A stretch of DNA of 64,000 nt. It comes from Prostheceraeus crozeri. Its lineage: Eukaryota > Platyhelminthes > Polycladida > Euryleptidae. Below are positions 11,901 through 24,056 of this stretch, piece after piece. The DNA lies in contig CAJQUW010011017.1 in assembly GCA_907163375.1 (NCBI GenBank), positions 496,001 to 560,000 of the forward strand. The letters run 5' to 3'. Position 1 is the first letter of the stretch. Each line of letters begins with the position of its first letter. The notes below the pieces were generated by a model that was given only the letters and a program-made list of their open reading frames with translations, did not search any database and was not told the origin of the DNA. A program made the translations under genes and the position numbers.

Positions 11901-12439
11901 ATTAGCATATTTGACGTCACTGTTACTAAGTCGATGAAGTTAGCAGCAACGTTAGCGGGGATTAACGTTTAACATTTAACGTCACAGTAAGCAAATTTAG
12001 ATCGTGAAGAGTCGAGCAGTGTGAATAATATTTCCATTTGACGAATTTATCACGGAGAAAACTTGCGTCAAAGATGCGCACATTTCACTAGGCAGGCCAG
12101 CCTGCAATCTGACGGTTGAAGATCGTGGGTTTTGGAGCTACTTCTACAATGCGCGCGCTTGACCAATCACGTAAGCCACAGATAGACGAATATCTATGTC
12201 ATTTTTAATCGTTTTCTACCATTGTATACACTGGCCGCTGGGATAAGATTATGTCCGCTCTTGACTAACCCACAAGCAAATGAATCTACCGTATCTCTGT
12301 GCGTATGTCAGACAAGCACAGTACTGGCATCTATTGTGGTAAAAAAAATGCTAATTTCACTGTATACACCAGTCAAGGTATGCAATACCAGTCTGCATTG
12401 ACAGTATGTATAATCCAGTCAACGTTACATCACTTTCCG
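8913..12439. other. Intronic sequence with no recognised feature
   Basis: Several open frames of 60-95 codons occur, including an 88-codon one at 11432-11698. None shows a recognisable domain, splice context or composition change. Repetition of a GTCACTGTTAC/GTCACAGTAAG word at about 11913-11990 was seen without a clear structure. Confidence 0.55.
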
Positions 12440-12978
12440 TCACAAAATTAGATTCATCTGCCCGCTTCGGTTTCTTAGAAAGGAAGAATCATATGTAACC
12501 TTAATGTCGAAATAGCACATCACAGAGTTAGACAACTGCTCCTTCTCGAATAGATACTTTGTGCATCGCTTGCTATTGGAAATGGCAAACAATAAGCTGT
12601 CAGCAGAGGATACCAGAGCCAGTGAGAGATGCGTGCGTGCTGTGATATCACTTCGCACACACCAAAACACACATCGATGCCTGGCTTCGATTCAGTTTAT
12701 GCACTATACAGTGAGCAATGCCGAGGAGAGGATGTGAAAACATCAAGTGAACTAATTTTCGCACGCCTGCTACTTTAATAATCATCGGAAGGGCCAACAT
12801 TATGGAGAAAACTTGTGCGCAATGATCTGAATTCTTCGAATCTGAAGGAATTTTGGCAATCGAAGCACTTTGCTGGAACTCACATTAATCCGCAAGCGAC
12901 GCACGACTTTTTTCCTATCTCTGTAAGGTATCAGGAATTGCTTTTTTTGCCAACTTAATAGGTTCCTCGATGTGCCGT
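12440..12978 (+). repeat. Unclassified dispersed repeat, family F, copy 2
   Basis: Partner of 8440-8912. The right 220 bp aligns well; the left half matches only in blocks. The distance between copies is about 4.07 kb. Copy-specific indels in the left half suggest an old insertion. Confidence 0.7.
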
Positions 12979-15900
12979 CAATTTCGTATTAATCACACTT
13001 CTAGCAAGCCGAAGCAGATAAACAAAGTATTTAATTTTGTGCTTTCTGTAGGTCTATTTTGCACAAGCATTCGTCTATTCGCTGCTTCCTGACGACTACA
13101 ATTGACGCAATGCGAAATAAATTCTAAAATAAAGTGTATTTTATTAATATAAAAAAAATTATTAATTAAAAGATTATTAAAATAAAGTGTAAATGCATAA
13201 AGTGAATGAGCAGTGAATCCATCACATAAAACGTTCAACAAAATCGCAAATGATTTGATATCAACAATCTCAAAAATGACATTCTTCATGCGATAAAACA
13301 GAGAAGACGGCTTCTGTTAACGAACAATTTCCAGTCAAAGAAATCGATGCGAACTGGAATTGAAAGGATCAGCGAACAACGGCATGTTCTTAAAGAAATT
13401 TCAGACGGAGGTATTCGTCATTGCTTGATATCAATCAAGACTTGAGATCACGCGATGTGTAAGGCGATCACACAGAATTATCAAAATCTCTTGGGGCATG
13501 AACAAGCAAGCAGAATGTCATGGCAGCGAAAGGAATAATGAACTTTAGACGATATGTATATGTAGGAGTCATAATGATATAAATTGTTGAGTGTCTATTA
13601 CCGCTAGATGAGTAGTCCATGAGACTTCAAGAGAGAGAATCTGATATTCGTTATCTTTCTATAATTGAAAGCAGGTCAATATCTCTGATTGCACAGAAGA
13701 AACAAATTAAGGTTGAAAAAAGGCAAAAAATTGAAAGACGCTTGATGATGGGATTGTGAAATTCTCGCTGTTGATGTCATTTGAGCAAGCATTTTTTTCA
13801 TATTAACGGCTCTACATCCATATCATCCAGAAGTCTTCACCTCTCCTACGCCAATAGATCAATGCAGGCTTAAATGATGCAACGCAATTCAATGGCACTC
13901 ATACCATCGCTGTTCTAAAATTATGACTTTGCTGATGTAACTCGTAAAACAGTTATAAGTAGTATAGACACTTTCAACCATGTAGGCCTACTTGAAACTA
14001 TGTTGTAGAATTGTGTCAATGGCCATGGTAGTATGAGTGAACCGTGTAGGTCTTCAGTCTCATGGAGTTATTTTCCAATGCCTCAATAATGGCTTTGAAT
14101 TCATGTCATCTTAACATACTTGCATAGATCTTAAATTCATTTATCAAAAATTCTCAAGAGTAAGGCAAAATCATCGTTTCTGAAGTTGACAAGCAACGGA
14201 GATAAGTGGATTATAAGATAAAGCCCAATAAAAAATTACAAAATATATTATGATGCAGGTTGACATAAGAACGTTTCACTCACCGGCACTTCATTTTTCG
14301 TTTTAGGATAAAGCTTTAGATGAATCATGGTTCAATTATTTGATGATTGTTGATAAACGACATTTTTCTCAATTTTCTGCTTGGTAGCTGTCATAACCAA
14401 GGCATTTCAGAGTCATGAGCTGTCTGGATGGTTAAGGGAATATGCATAGTTGACATTAAGTTACAAAGTCAGCCCACACAGCAAGTGATATCATCCACGG
14501 TGAATAAACACCTCTGAGGGATTTTATAGCAATCCGCTGGTGATGAATGATTCTTCCTATTCAATAGAAATTGTCTTTCTATCTCCTATCTAACTCTCTC
14601 GAGTGATCGCCGAATAGTGTTTCATTCCACTTTTGTCAAATTGGCACACTTACATTCTAATTTTCAAAAGAATTTTTCGTGACATTATCATATATAGGCA
14701 TGTTGGCAACATCATTTTGGAAGAGTGATGCCTTCAAATCATCATTGCGCCATTAAAACCAAACGTTAGGAGTTTGTCTTCGATATGCAAGCGATTTATT
14801 ACACTACGTAAAGCTATCGATCTTCCCAATTTAATGAGCCCTATAAATGAATTGCTGATACAACCTTCACCTTTATAAATTTGACAACGAAATGTTATAA
14901 GAAAATGATTCTGCCGAGATAAATTCTCACACTTCAAACGTATCGGCTTTAATAAAACGAAAATATTAACTGTCTAAGGTAAAGATAATTTCAGGTTGAA
15001 GAATGTGAATAATGAAAGAAATAATGGTGGGAACTTTCATCTTGTCAATGCGAGCTTCGTACGGTGACAAGATTAAATCGAAGAGTATACGGAAGAGCCT
15101 CCGGCTTTTATGACAAATTCTCTTGCGCGTACTCATATGACAGCTTTACTTGACTGAAAGAGAGTCTAGTGTTTCAATTTTCGCTTGCTCTCGTAAACCA
15201 CCTAGATTTGTTACGATGATAAAGAAGCTGAGAGACAATATCTTAATACTCAAGCGCGGAAACATTCTGTCAGAAAATCACTATCTAATGTTCGAAGAAG
15301 TCTTAAAACCTTCATTTAGAATAGTGAGGAAATATAACAATCGTTGCTATATTTAAAAAGATTCGTACATCCTCGTGACAGGAAATCAAGAAAATAGAGA
15401 ACATTCGACGTCTCATGATACAGATAGATTTCAAGTTGTATGTTAGAAAATAAGTGTTTGTCGCATGACAGAATTTAAATTAAGAAATGGTGGAAAAACG
15501 CACGAAATTAGATATTATTGCGTGGCCTGTGATGTTTGATATGACGGGCTTAGGCTTCATTCATAATAAATTCGAGAAATGCTTTAACATAATTCAAGAA
15601 TCCATCCCAATTCCATTCTTGCTTTAATGTTATGTCATCTACTTTAGGCGTCCTATCACTGTCATTCATAGTCATAGTAATGTTGCCATATCCGTGCTCC
15701 CTTGTCGAGAATGATGCGTTTTGGTAGCTATATATTTTGGTACCGATATATACATCTTGAGACGCAAATGCTCAATTTGAATTTATGCTGCATTCAATTC
15801 AAATTTGCTCAATTGTCTAGAAACATTGTAATAACCGATTTAAATACCTTCACTATAGTTTCAAACAAACAAATGATATAAAAGCGATATCGAGGTCCTT

Positions 15901-17409
15901 GTACAAAATGTCCTGATAAACTGTTCGCAGGGATAATCTGGATTTCTAATTCAAATAACAAGAACGTGCGTATAAAATCTGTATTTATGGTATAATATTA
16001 GTTTGAAGATCTTGGATCATGCATATTTAGGCCTACCTCCACGAAAAGAAAGAGCCAGCTGATTTTCTGAGAGAGTTAAACAAGAACACATATTTTGAAA
16101 TTGTTAGGAACGTTCCTGCTATCAGAAATCAAGGTCTTTGGACAATTTTGTCAAACCGAGTTTCAGTGTCATTTTGGACTGAAAAATAAAAGAAATTAAA
16201 GCTAATTTTCAGCTGTCTTTATATAATTGTACTTGAATAATGGATCACTTTTCTTGAAAAAATTATAACCATTAATGATATTCAATTCCATTATTGAAAT
16301 AAATATAGAATGACAGGAAATTTCATTTTATATGTCATAGGACTTGTGGTACAGCAACCCACACTCTAGAATTGGCCTTTCATGACGTGAACCTCAGTGA
16401 ATTCATTGCGAAGATTCGATGTTGAACTGCACTGAAGTTAGAGATCAATAGAAAATACCAGGACTGCTAAGCTGACATCAATTAATATTTCACTCAATTA
16501 TGGAATCTGCTCAATAATCCAAAATTGGCTTCAATGGAAAATATGAAAATGTTCAAACATTTCTTTTGTCCTGAAAAAATATATTCAGTCTATGTAAAAA
16601 GATTCTGTTCTCTCTTGGGAGTTGGACGGCGCCGACATCCAATCCTATTCTCAAAGGACACCTCACGACCATAAATCAAAGGAAACTCCTAGCCCTTAGC
16701 CCTTGGAGACTTCATGAATACATCATGAGAATATAATCATCGAATATGCTTAGTGTTCAGTTTTCTATCTTTCTTCCTAGTGCGAACAGACAGGCAATTG
16801 TAGAATATTGTAGAAGTTGCAGTTATTTACGTTGAAGCCAGGAATTGTCTATAATTGATGCAATTTAATTGGACAAAGAAATTGATTGAAATTGGAATCC
16901 AAGATTCGAACAGTTTCTGTAGCTCGATAGCATTAACTATTAATTTACTTGATCCAAGATGCATTTAGCTATAAAACTTAAACAGCAAAAAACAACCAAC
17001 AGACTTAGAAATTTCCTGGGTATGACAGTAGGATATATCGCTAACATAACAACTGTACCAACCATATTTTATGTTTTAATACTGCGATTTGTCAGACCAA
17101 TCAGACAAGTGGACAATTTCCTTAGAATTCTCTCTCACAGACGCAGAGATGCTTTTGGTACATACATGTAGTTCATACAAACATTCGTGATTCTCTCCAC
17201 TGTTTTCATCAGTGACGATTCAGTGGATAAATTTCACCTGGATTTTAGGACTGCGTGGTCTACTCCGGTTGAAACAAACACGAATTTGGGAATACTCATG
17301 AATCTTGACAACTTGAAATGCAAGGCGGATATGTTACCATATTTGTGCATTGTGAGAAGGAAAAGACCAGCTAAATTAGACAAGCAATCTAGGCTACTAG
17401 CAGATAACA
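12979..17409. other. Intronic sequence with no recognised feature
   Basis: AT-rich; 13130-13200 is nearly pure A/T. No supportable gene, RNA or repeat was identified in the remainder. Confidence 0.55.
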
Positions 17410-17505
17410 ATTAATTGATTGGAATTGGTTTATCAACCAATCAATTAGTTGGCTCCAATTAATTGAAAATTAAATTGAATTAATTGAAAATTAATTGAGG
17501 TTAAT
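17410..17505. repeat. AT-rich TTAATTGA-type low-complexity repeat
   Basis: Degenerate tandem runs of AATTAATTGAAAATT with a small inverted pair (GGTTTATCAACC) inside. Simple-sequence DNA. Confidence 0.7.
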
Positions 17506-18449
17506 ACATTTTTTTGACACTCCCTGGTTGAAACACAGCTCAGTTTGGTTTACATTGCAGCACACTTGAAAATCAGACATCTGTGACAAACTTATGATCA
17601 TAATCATTGTTAGCCTGACAGATTGCAGGTAAGATTCTTGATGGTCAGTTTTACGCCGAACTTGTTTCAGTAATGAATAATTCCATTCATCAACGTCATG
17701 TACACATGGTGGAAAACGTGACGTCCATATGCCAATTATCAGTTACCACAGTTTATATGGCATTGCTTGACCATATCATGGCACGAACAGCAGAGAAACA
17801 ACAATTTGGCGAGAAACTGCTAACATGCACAGCTGAACAAGTATCTGGACAGTTTGAAAATTGTCTCATTAGCCTTGAAAGTCAAACTAATTTATTTCTA
17901 TCGAACATGAAGCTGATGCCATTTATCACTCAATGAGTGTGATCGGATACGATATAATTACAAAGTTACGTAATCTTTATGAGAATCCCTTTTTTCTCAG
18001 TCGGAGTTTTAAACATCAAATTCCCCCGCATTGTTGGAGATAAAATTTTTTAAATCAAATAATGTCATCACAATGCGAATTTCTTAACAAGAATCAGTGG
18101 CTCTCAATCCATATTCCTGACATTTTCTGCATTCAAAAATTTGATGCGAAAGTATCTGAATTTGACCGCATTATGATAATTCTTCATGTTGAAAAGTTAT
18201 AGTTGGTTGGAGTCAGATTTGGAAGTGGAGGGAAGATCACGGGCCGGGGTATGAACATGCTAGAGCCATTTAATTATGGACGAATAAGAGGAAGCATTTT
18301 GATGCAAAAACTTTATGTTGAGACTAATGTGATTCATTGTGTCATAGTAATTGCTTCTCATGTCGTGTTGTTCTCTCTTGGAGAAATTAACCTTCAGAAT
18401 GCGTTCTGTGCGCAAGTGTTAGCTGTTCTAAATGATGCATTGATTCTTA
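17506..18449. other. Intronic sequence with no recognised feature
   Basis: Two chance-size open frames (87 codons each, at 17673-17936 and 18203-18466) lack domains or splice support. The second runs into the SINE that follows. Confidence 0.5.
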
Positions 18450-18672
18450 CCGGCGCTGTGGCCTAGTGGTTGAGTGCTCGCTTTGCGTCCGGGAGACCTT
18501 AGTTCAAACCTTGGTCGGGTCAAACCTAAGACTTTTAAAATAAGTACACTCTACATTCTTGCTAAACACTCAGCACAAAAATACGTGGGATAAATAACAA
18601 CTCGGCCACACGGAAGAAAGGCTCTGTGCCAAATGAGTATAAACAAGGTTCATTTATTTATATAAATAATTT
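18450..18672 (+). repeat. tRNA-derived SINE, family B, copy 2
   Basis: The head CTGTGGCCTAGTGGTTGAGTG (A-box-like) and B-box-like AGTTCAAACC are followed by the same body and ATTTATTTATA-type tail as in copy 1 (192-424). It differs from copy 1 by scattered substitutions and short indels, including loss of about 20 bp near the tail. Confidence 0.78.
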
Positions 18673-21200
18673 TTTAGCTAGAAGATGTTGTTTGATGGAC
18701 ATAGTTTGCATAGAAGAAATCAAGAATTCATGTTTCTGCCCGGCGCTTCGTCTTTTCTTTATTGAGAGCTGATACGGAACTGGCTACACCTAGGGTTGGA
18801 TACAGGTTCAATCGCCGTAGAAATATGTTGACAATATGAATGTAAGATCGAGAGGACATAGTTTGCATACAAAGTATACACATTATTCTGGTTGCTTATC
18901 TGCTTGCATGTTGTATGGATTGGTCTGATCGGAGCTATTTTTGATATTCTGCAATGCTGCACCGTCACAGATAAATTAGCCTGTAAACAAAGGGAATCTT
19001 TCGTTCCCCTTATTTATTTCATTCAACCTTTCGTTTCTTTATTACTTTGAATGCACGAATCGTATCTTCCTGTGTCAACCCCGATTTTCATTCATGTCGA
19101 AATAAGCGCTATATTATTATTATTATTTACCTTACTTGGTCGACAAAGACATCGGAGCAGACTGCGTTCAGTATGACGCAGCAGCGGTGCAACAGCGGTT
19201 TCCTAAGTTAATCAGAAAACAATCGTATATTTGGAAAACCTACGTCAGTTCGATTTGCTAGAGAAATAATTAGATAGCCTTAGAAATTTCAATGAAATTT
19301 CAAATGAATGAAACCTTTTAGAAATTTCATGAAACTTCAGCTCTTTGTTATTCTAATAGTTCTCAAGTTCTGTTATAAAATCACAATTTGCAGTCACCAA
19401 AGACAGAAATTTTGCTAATACTTCTACAAATTTCAAAAAATCAAATTGTCATGACCAACTTTGCTTTCTTCAGATACAAAACTCGCATTTGTATATTCGC
19501 AGAAACTTTTGAAATTCACACCGACAACATTGCACAGTGCTACAGAGTATTTGAAATTGCTTAGAAAAATTGACTTTCTCTTTGCTGAGACTTTATGAAT
19601 TAGTGAGCGGTATGTGATCAGAAAGTTTCAACTGTCATACGATTCAATTCTCTGAGGATTCTGCGACAAACAGCTCAACTTTTCCAGATCTGCAGCGGCT
19701 AATGAAATAAACTCCCTCATCGCAAAGATGGAGAGATGTTTAAAAGGCATAATCATTCGTACAAGTATCTTTGCAGCTTGCAAAATGACAATGACGCAAC
19801 TTAAAAGTTCGAAGTTATCATTTTCATTTCAACAAATTTTGCATTTTGAAATCCAAAGTTGAACGTCTTCAGGCGAAATTCTATTCCACATTGACGCTGT
19901 TATTCAAATGTCTTTGTGGTGCAAATTAGGTTTTTCAGCGGCGACAAGGCACCGGATCAAGCCAGCTCGCCTCCACGGAATGCTGATCATCTGTATGCTC
20001 ATTACGTTGGTTGTAGGGGGATAATTGAGGAGCTAGCCGTTGGGGCGCGAGAACGCTGTTAATAATTGGAAATAGCAACCAAAGGGAACTATCGAAACAA
20101 GTTTATCCTGGAATTGCTGATGGATGAAGAAATGATACAAGACTTTGAACCGAGCTTACTTAAATATCTTGGCGATACTTGGAATGCTAATTTGATTTTC
20201 TTAATCAAATATGGGAAAACGCGAATTGCTTTCTGTGCTCCGATCACAAAATATATTGTAGATTTTTACATTTTCATAATTGAGAGATTGGAAGTCTTTA
20301 CCTTAAAACTCAGACAGCATTCACGCGTTGCATGAATATCATTTGAATCGATATGAACTTTTCCATGATTATTTAGGATGATTAATATGATCGCAATAGA
20401 AAATGATGCAAAACAGCTAAACTCTGTGCAGCTTAGTCGAATGAAACTCTTAGTAGGACGTTTACTGGCATGTATATTCAATTAAAGTCTAACCTTATTA
20501 TAAAACACAGAATAATTAAGACCATTAATGATAAAATATGATAGACAAAAACTGAATTAATTACGCACATGTGACTTTCATGACTTGTTGATTTGTAGAC
20601 CTATGCCTGACCACATCTTGCGTTTTGCGCGAAGCGAAGAGTTTTGTCACTTACTTTGTCTTTGATCTTTATCTTTGTTCACATTTATGCTATATTTTTG
20701 TTTAAAGTTAACATCACAGATTAGCTAAAATTGTGAGCTGTTCGAGAACATAGAATGTCCACTTCAGGATATTTTGTCGCATATGCTTCATAGAAGCACT
20801 AATGTCCATGTCATCTATTGCAAGTTGCTGAGGTTTGTCTCCTACTTGAAGTAATGGACACGCTTTGACCCGACACATGGTGAAACAACAATGATTGGTG
20901 AGATTTGTGTTTTCTTCCTTCTGAAGGAGATTCTTGAATTTTTCTTATTCGATTTTTATAAATTCTTGCCCTTGACTTCTCTTACGAGCACGTAAACCGA
21001 AGGGTAGGTGCTTATTGGCTATGTTTGGAGACGGTCTGGTCGGATGGCTGGCGCTTAGGATTAGCGTTTAAGACTGGGGGAGGCGTTCTGCTACCAGGCA
21101 TTGCCTCTGAGACGCTAGAGCAAGCCCTAGTGAGCACGTCCTTGATAAAATGGAGATTTACCGACAAGGTTGCCTTCGTCAGGTGTGAATAAAATGAGGT
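18673..21200. other. Intronic sequence with no recognised feature
   Basis: No convincing coding, RNA or repeat signature was found by eye. Confidence 0.55.
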
Positions 21201-21275
21201 TCAGAAGCTTAATGGGGCTTAATAAGCTTAATAATTGAATTAATAATTAATATGAAGCTTAATAAGCTTAATATG
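21200..21275. repeat. Degenerate AAGCTTAATA tandem repeat
   Basis: The word AAGCTTAATA recurs five times with AT-rich spacers in about 75 bp. Low-complexity expansion. Confidence 0.75.
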
Positions 21276-21927
21276 AAGACCGACCGCATGTCCATTGTCG
21301 GCTTGATGAAGTATCCCTGCATGTAACTATGATGTTGGAATGAATTTCATAATCGTATGACGAATATTTGATAATACAGAATATAAATTGTATTTCTATC
21401 GTTTCCTCAACCGACAAGTATCGTAAAAAGATTCTCACCTAAAATGAAAGCTTCCAATGCAAATGTTGATCGAAATCAAGGCATGGAATAAATTCATTAC
21501 TGACTAAAAACTGTCATTTTCCACTTATCGATACATAAACGCTCTTTCAATGACAGCACTTTCTTCATTTGCAACGACTGGAGCAGAAACTTAAAAAGCA
21601 ACAGCAGGCAATATCATTAGAAACAATTCCTCGCATCGTGAAATACATCGTAAATACGATAATACGATGACACTACATCGTAAGATCAAGCAGAAGAGAA
21701 AATATGATCAATTTATCGTTTGTCTGTCATTGTAAATACTTCATTGCGCATCGATTTCTATACTCACCAACTGTTTAGCGATGCGGATTTAGAATTTCGC
21801 GTGTGATTTCCACAGCAGATCCAAAAAACTCTTTTCTCTCTCATCGCAATGAGTGAGTGAGTCTTCTTTATGTTCTGTCACATAAATATTCCGATGATTT
21901 TCTTAAGCTTACACAGGTCACCTCTCA

Positions 21928-21972
21928 AATTAGCTCAGTCGGTACATTAGAGAGACTTTGAAGTCTCACGCT
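21928..21972 (+). repeat. Fragment resembling a tRNA 5' half
   Basis: TTAGCTCAGTCGGTA matches a tRNA D-arm/A box, followed by a GAGAC-TTTGAA-GTCTC hairpin like an anticodon arm. No T arm or B box follows. Most likely the remnant of a tRNA-derived SINE. Confidence 0.35.
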
Positions 21973-23638
21973 AGATTTGTCATCACAGAATTAAGGAAAT
22001 CCTGATCTAAAAGAAAAGCGGAAACAAAACGCCGATGATTTGCTTGAGAATGGTTTCCTACGTCATTTAAAGGACTCTTCAATCTCCAATTAGATGTTTT
22101 CAGAATCACTAACCGATTCATGTAAAAGCCATTAGCGACTTGATGGAGCAGTGTCTGTACATTATTTGCATTCAGATTGAAGTGTTTTTCAATTTCCGCA
22201 TAGCTCTGCATAGAAGCGGATAATAGTACAATAGAATGGAAGTTTGATGCCTTGCCTATATACAATGATGGCACATGGAAAAATCTATGGTTTGTAGATC
22301 ATATTCGATTTAAAGCATTATATCATAGTCAAACTATTTGCCAAGTTGGTTGTTGAAATTGTTGACAGCAAATTACAGGATCTTCATGAGGAGAATTTTA
22401 GTGAGATGGTGGTATTGTATCATGTGAATAGCCTACTATTCCATGGATTAACATACTGTCTACTTGTGCCAGTCATTGACAACTATTATGCAAATTTTCA
22501 ACACTGGATTACGAATTAAAATTTGGCTCACAGAGTCATTTTGAAAGTGGTCACTGTACTGGTTGGAAGAACATCTCAAGAATTCACACATAAAATTTCT
22601 AAGTATTGGATAATTTCCCCGTCAAGCGGTTAAGAAACATAGTGCCTTTTTGGAATAAACACACTGAAAGCTTCTTTACCTACAATCATTTCTCAGATAA
22701 ATAGAATGTTGCTGGAACTCTTCAATTAATCATTGAATGACTTATGTGATATAGTTTGATGATATTTTGGCAGCTGATATTCGAATGCATGCAGAGATTT
22801 TGAAAATTGTTCAAGTGTAAAGAACAGGGGAACCCTTCAAAGTAAAATGAATACTGTAAGATTTATTGGCCTCTGATTTCAAGCTGGACCAATGCATGCT
22901 CTGTAAATCTACATTAAAAGTTGCATACGTGTCTGATTATACTCTTGATTGATTATAGGGGCGATATTTCAAAATGATGAACGTACAGAACGTTTTAAAG
23001 GATTTTCTTCTTTGTCATCCTGTCACCGCAGTCTTTCATAAATTCATTATTGCTTTTGTGCACATGATCTTTGGACAAGGGGCAACAATCCAGATCGCAA
23101 ATTGGCTTGATAATTTAAAATGCCAACCAGAAAACTTGGAAACCAGCTCGCACAGTTTACATTTTGTCCCAACTAAGTTCCCCCGGCGTGTGCCATAATT
23201 TTCATGCAATTTCCATTCTAAGACTTTCTATGGTATTGTTAATTTCTATGTAGCTCTGTGAAGGACATGCGAATATCTATGTTAAATTCGAAGTTGATCT
23301 AGTTGAAAGTTCTATGAAACACAATGTGTAATGAGCATATCAGTGTATTCAACAGTGATATCTATGAACTGAAGGTGCTCGTGAATGTAAAGATCTCATC
23401 ATGACTATATCTATGATAGCATGACATGCCTGCTTAATTATTCTATTAAACTAGCAATTCATCAAACGTGAAACATTCAAATCACTTAAACTGCCCTATA
23501 ATGTAGAATTCATTAGAAATTTTGTAGTGATTCTTATCAGAAGTTGAGTCGTATATTTCCAGCATGATATTGCAGTTTTTTCATTTGCATGTATGTCCAT
23601 GATTTTTATCAGTGCATTTGAAAATAGGTAATTTACCA
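21973..23638. other. Intronic sequence with no recognised feature
   Basis: Only short open frames without homology or splice support. Confidence 0.55.
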
Positions 23639-23718
23639 AGCCAGAAGGGCAAGAAAGCGTAGAAATCCTCGTCCGCTTCGCGCCCTCGGACTTCTGCGTT
23701 TTTTGTCCTTCTGGCTTC
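23639..23718. repeat. 80 bp hairpin with GC-rich tip
   Basis: AAGCCAGAAGGGCAAGAAAG pairs with CGTTTTTTGTCCTTCTGGCTT with few mismatches. The loop contains TCCGCTTCGCGCCCTCGGA, much more GC-rich than its surroundings and itself able to pair TCCG with CGGA. A small fold-back element or structured RNA remnant. Confidence 0.6.
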
Positions 23719-23910
23719 ATAGAATACCCATTACCCTCTAAATCAGTGAAGGTAATCCGCCATGATATGAAAAACGTCGCAGGTAATACGTTAAGGTAAT
23801 CGAGAAGATACGTGATTCTTACATGACAATCTACGTATGTATTGAATGCATTGAGATATCATTGCAGCTCCTCGCACTTGTGCAATAACCTAATATGATG
23901 CAGGAAATAT

Positions 23911-24056
23911 ACTACCGCATAGCTCATCGTGCTCTCACCTGTAATTGAATTCACTGTCTATGTTACTTAAAGCACTAGACGCCTCGTGTCTCGTGTTTCA
24001 AATAACAGATAGCTCGTTAAATTATGGTGGATGCACTGCGAGCTATGCGGTAATAA
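23911..24056. mobile_element. Small MITE with TACCGCATAGCTC ends
   Basis: Terminal inverted repeats TACCGCATAGCTC and GAGCTATGCGGTA bound about 146 bp of non-coding DNA. The same GAGCTATGCGG word sits inside the fold-back at 1972-2613, suggesting a shared family. No unambiguous target duplication. Confidence 0.6.
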
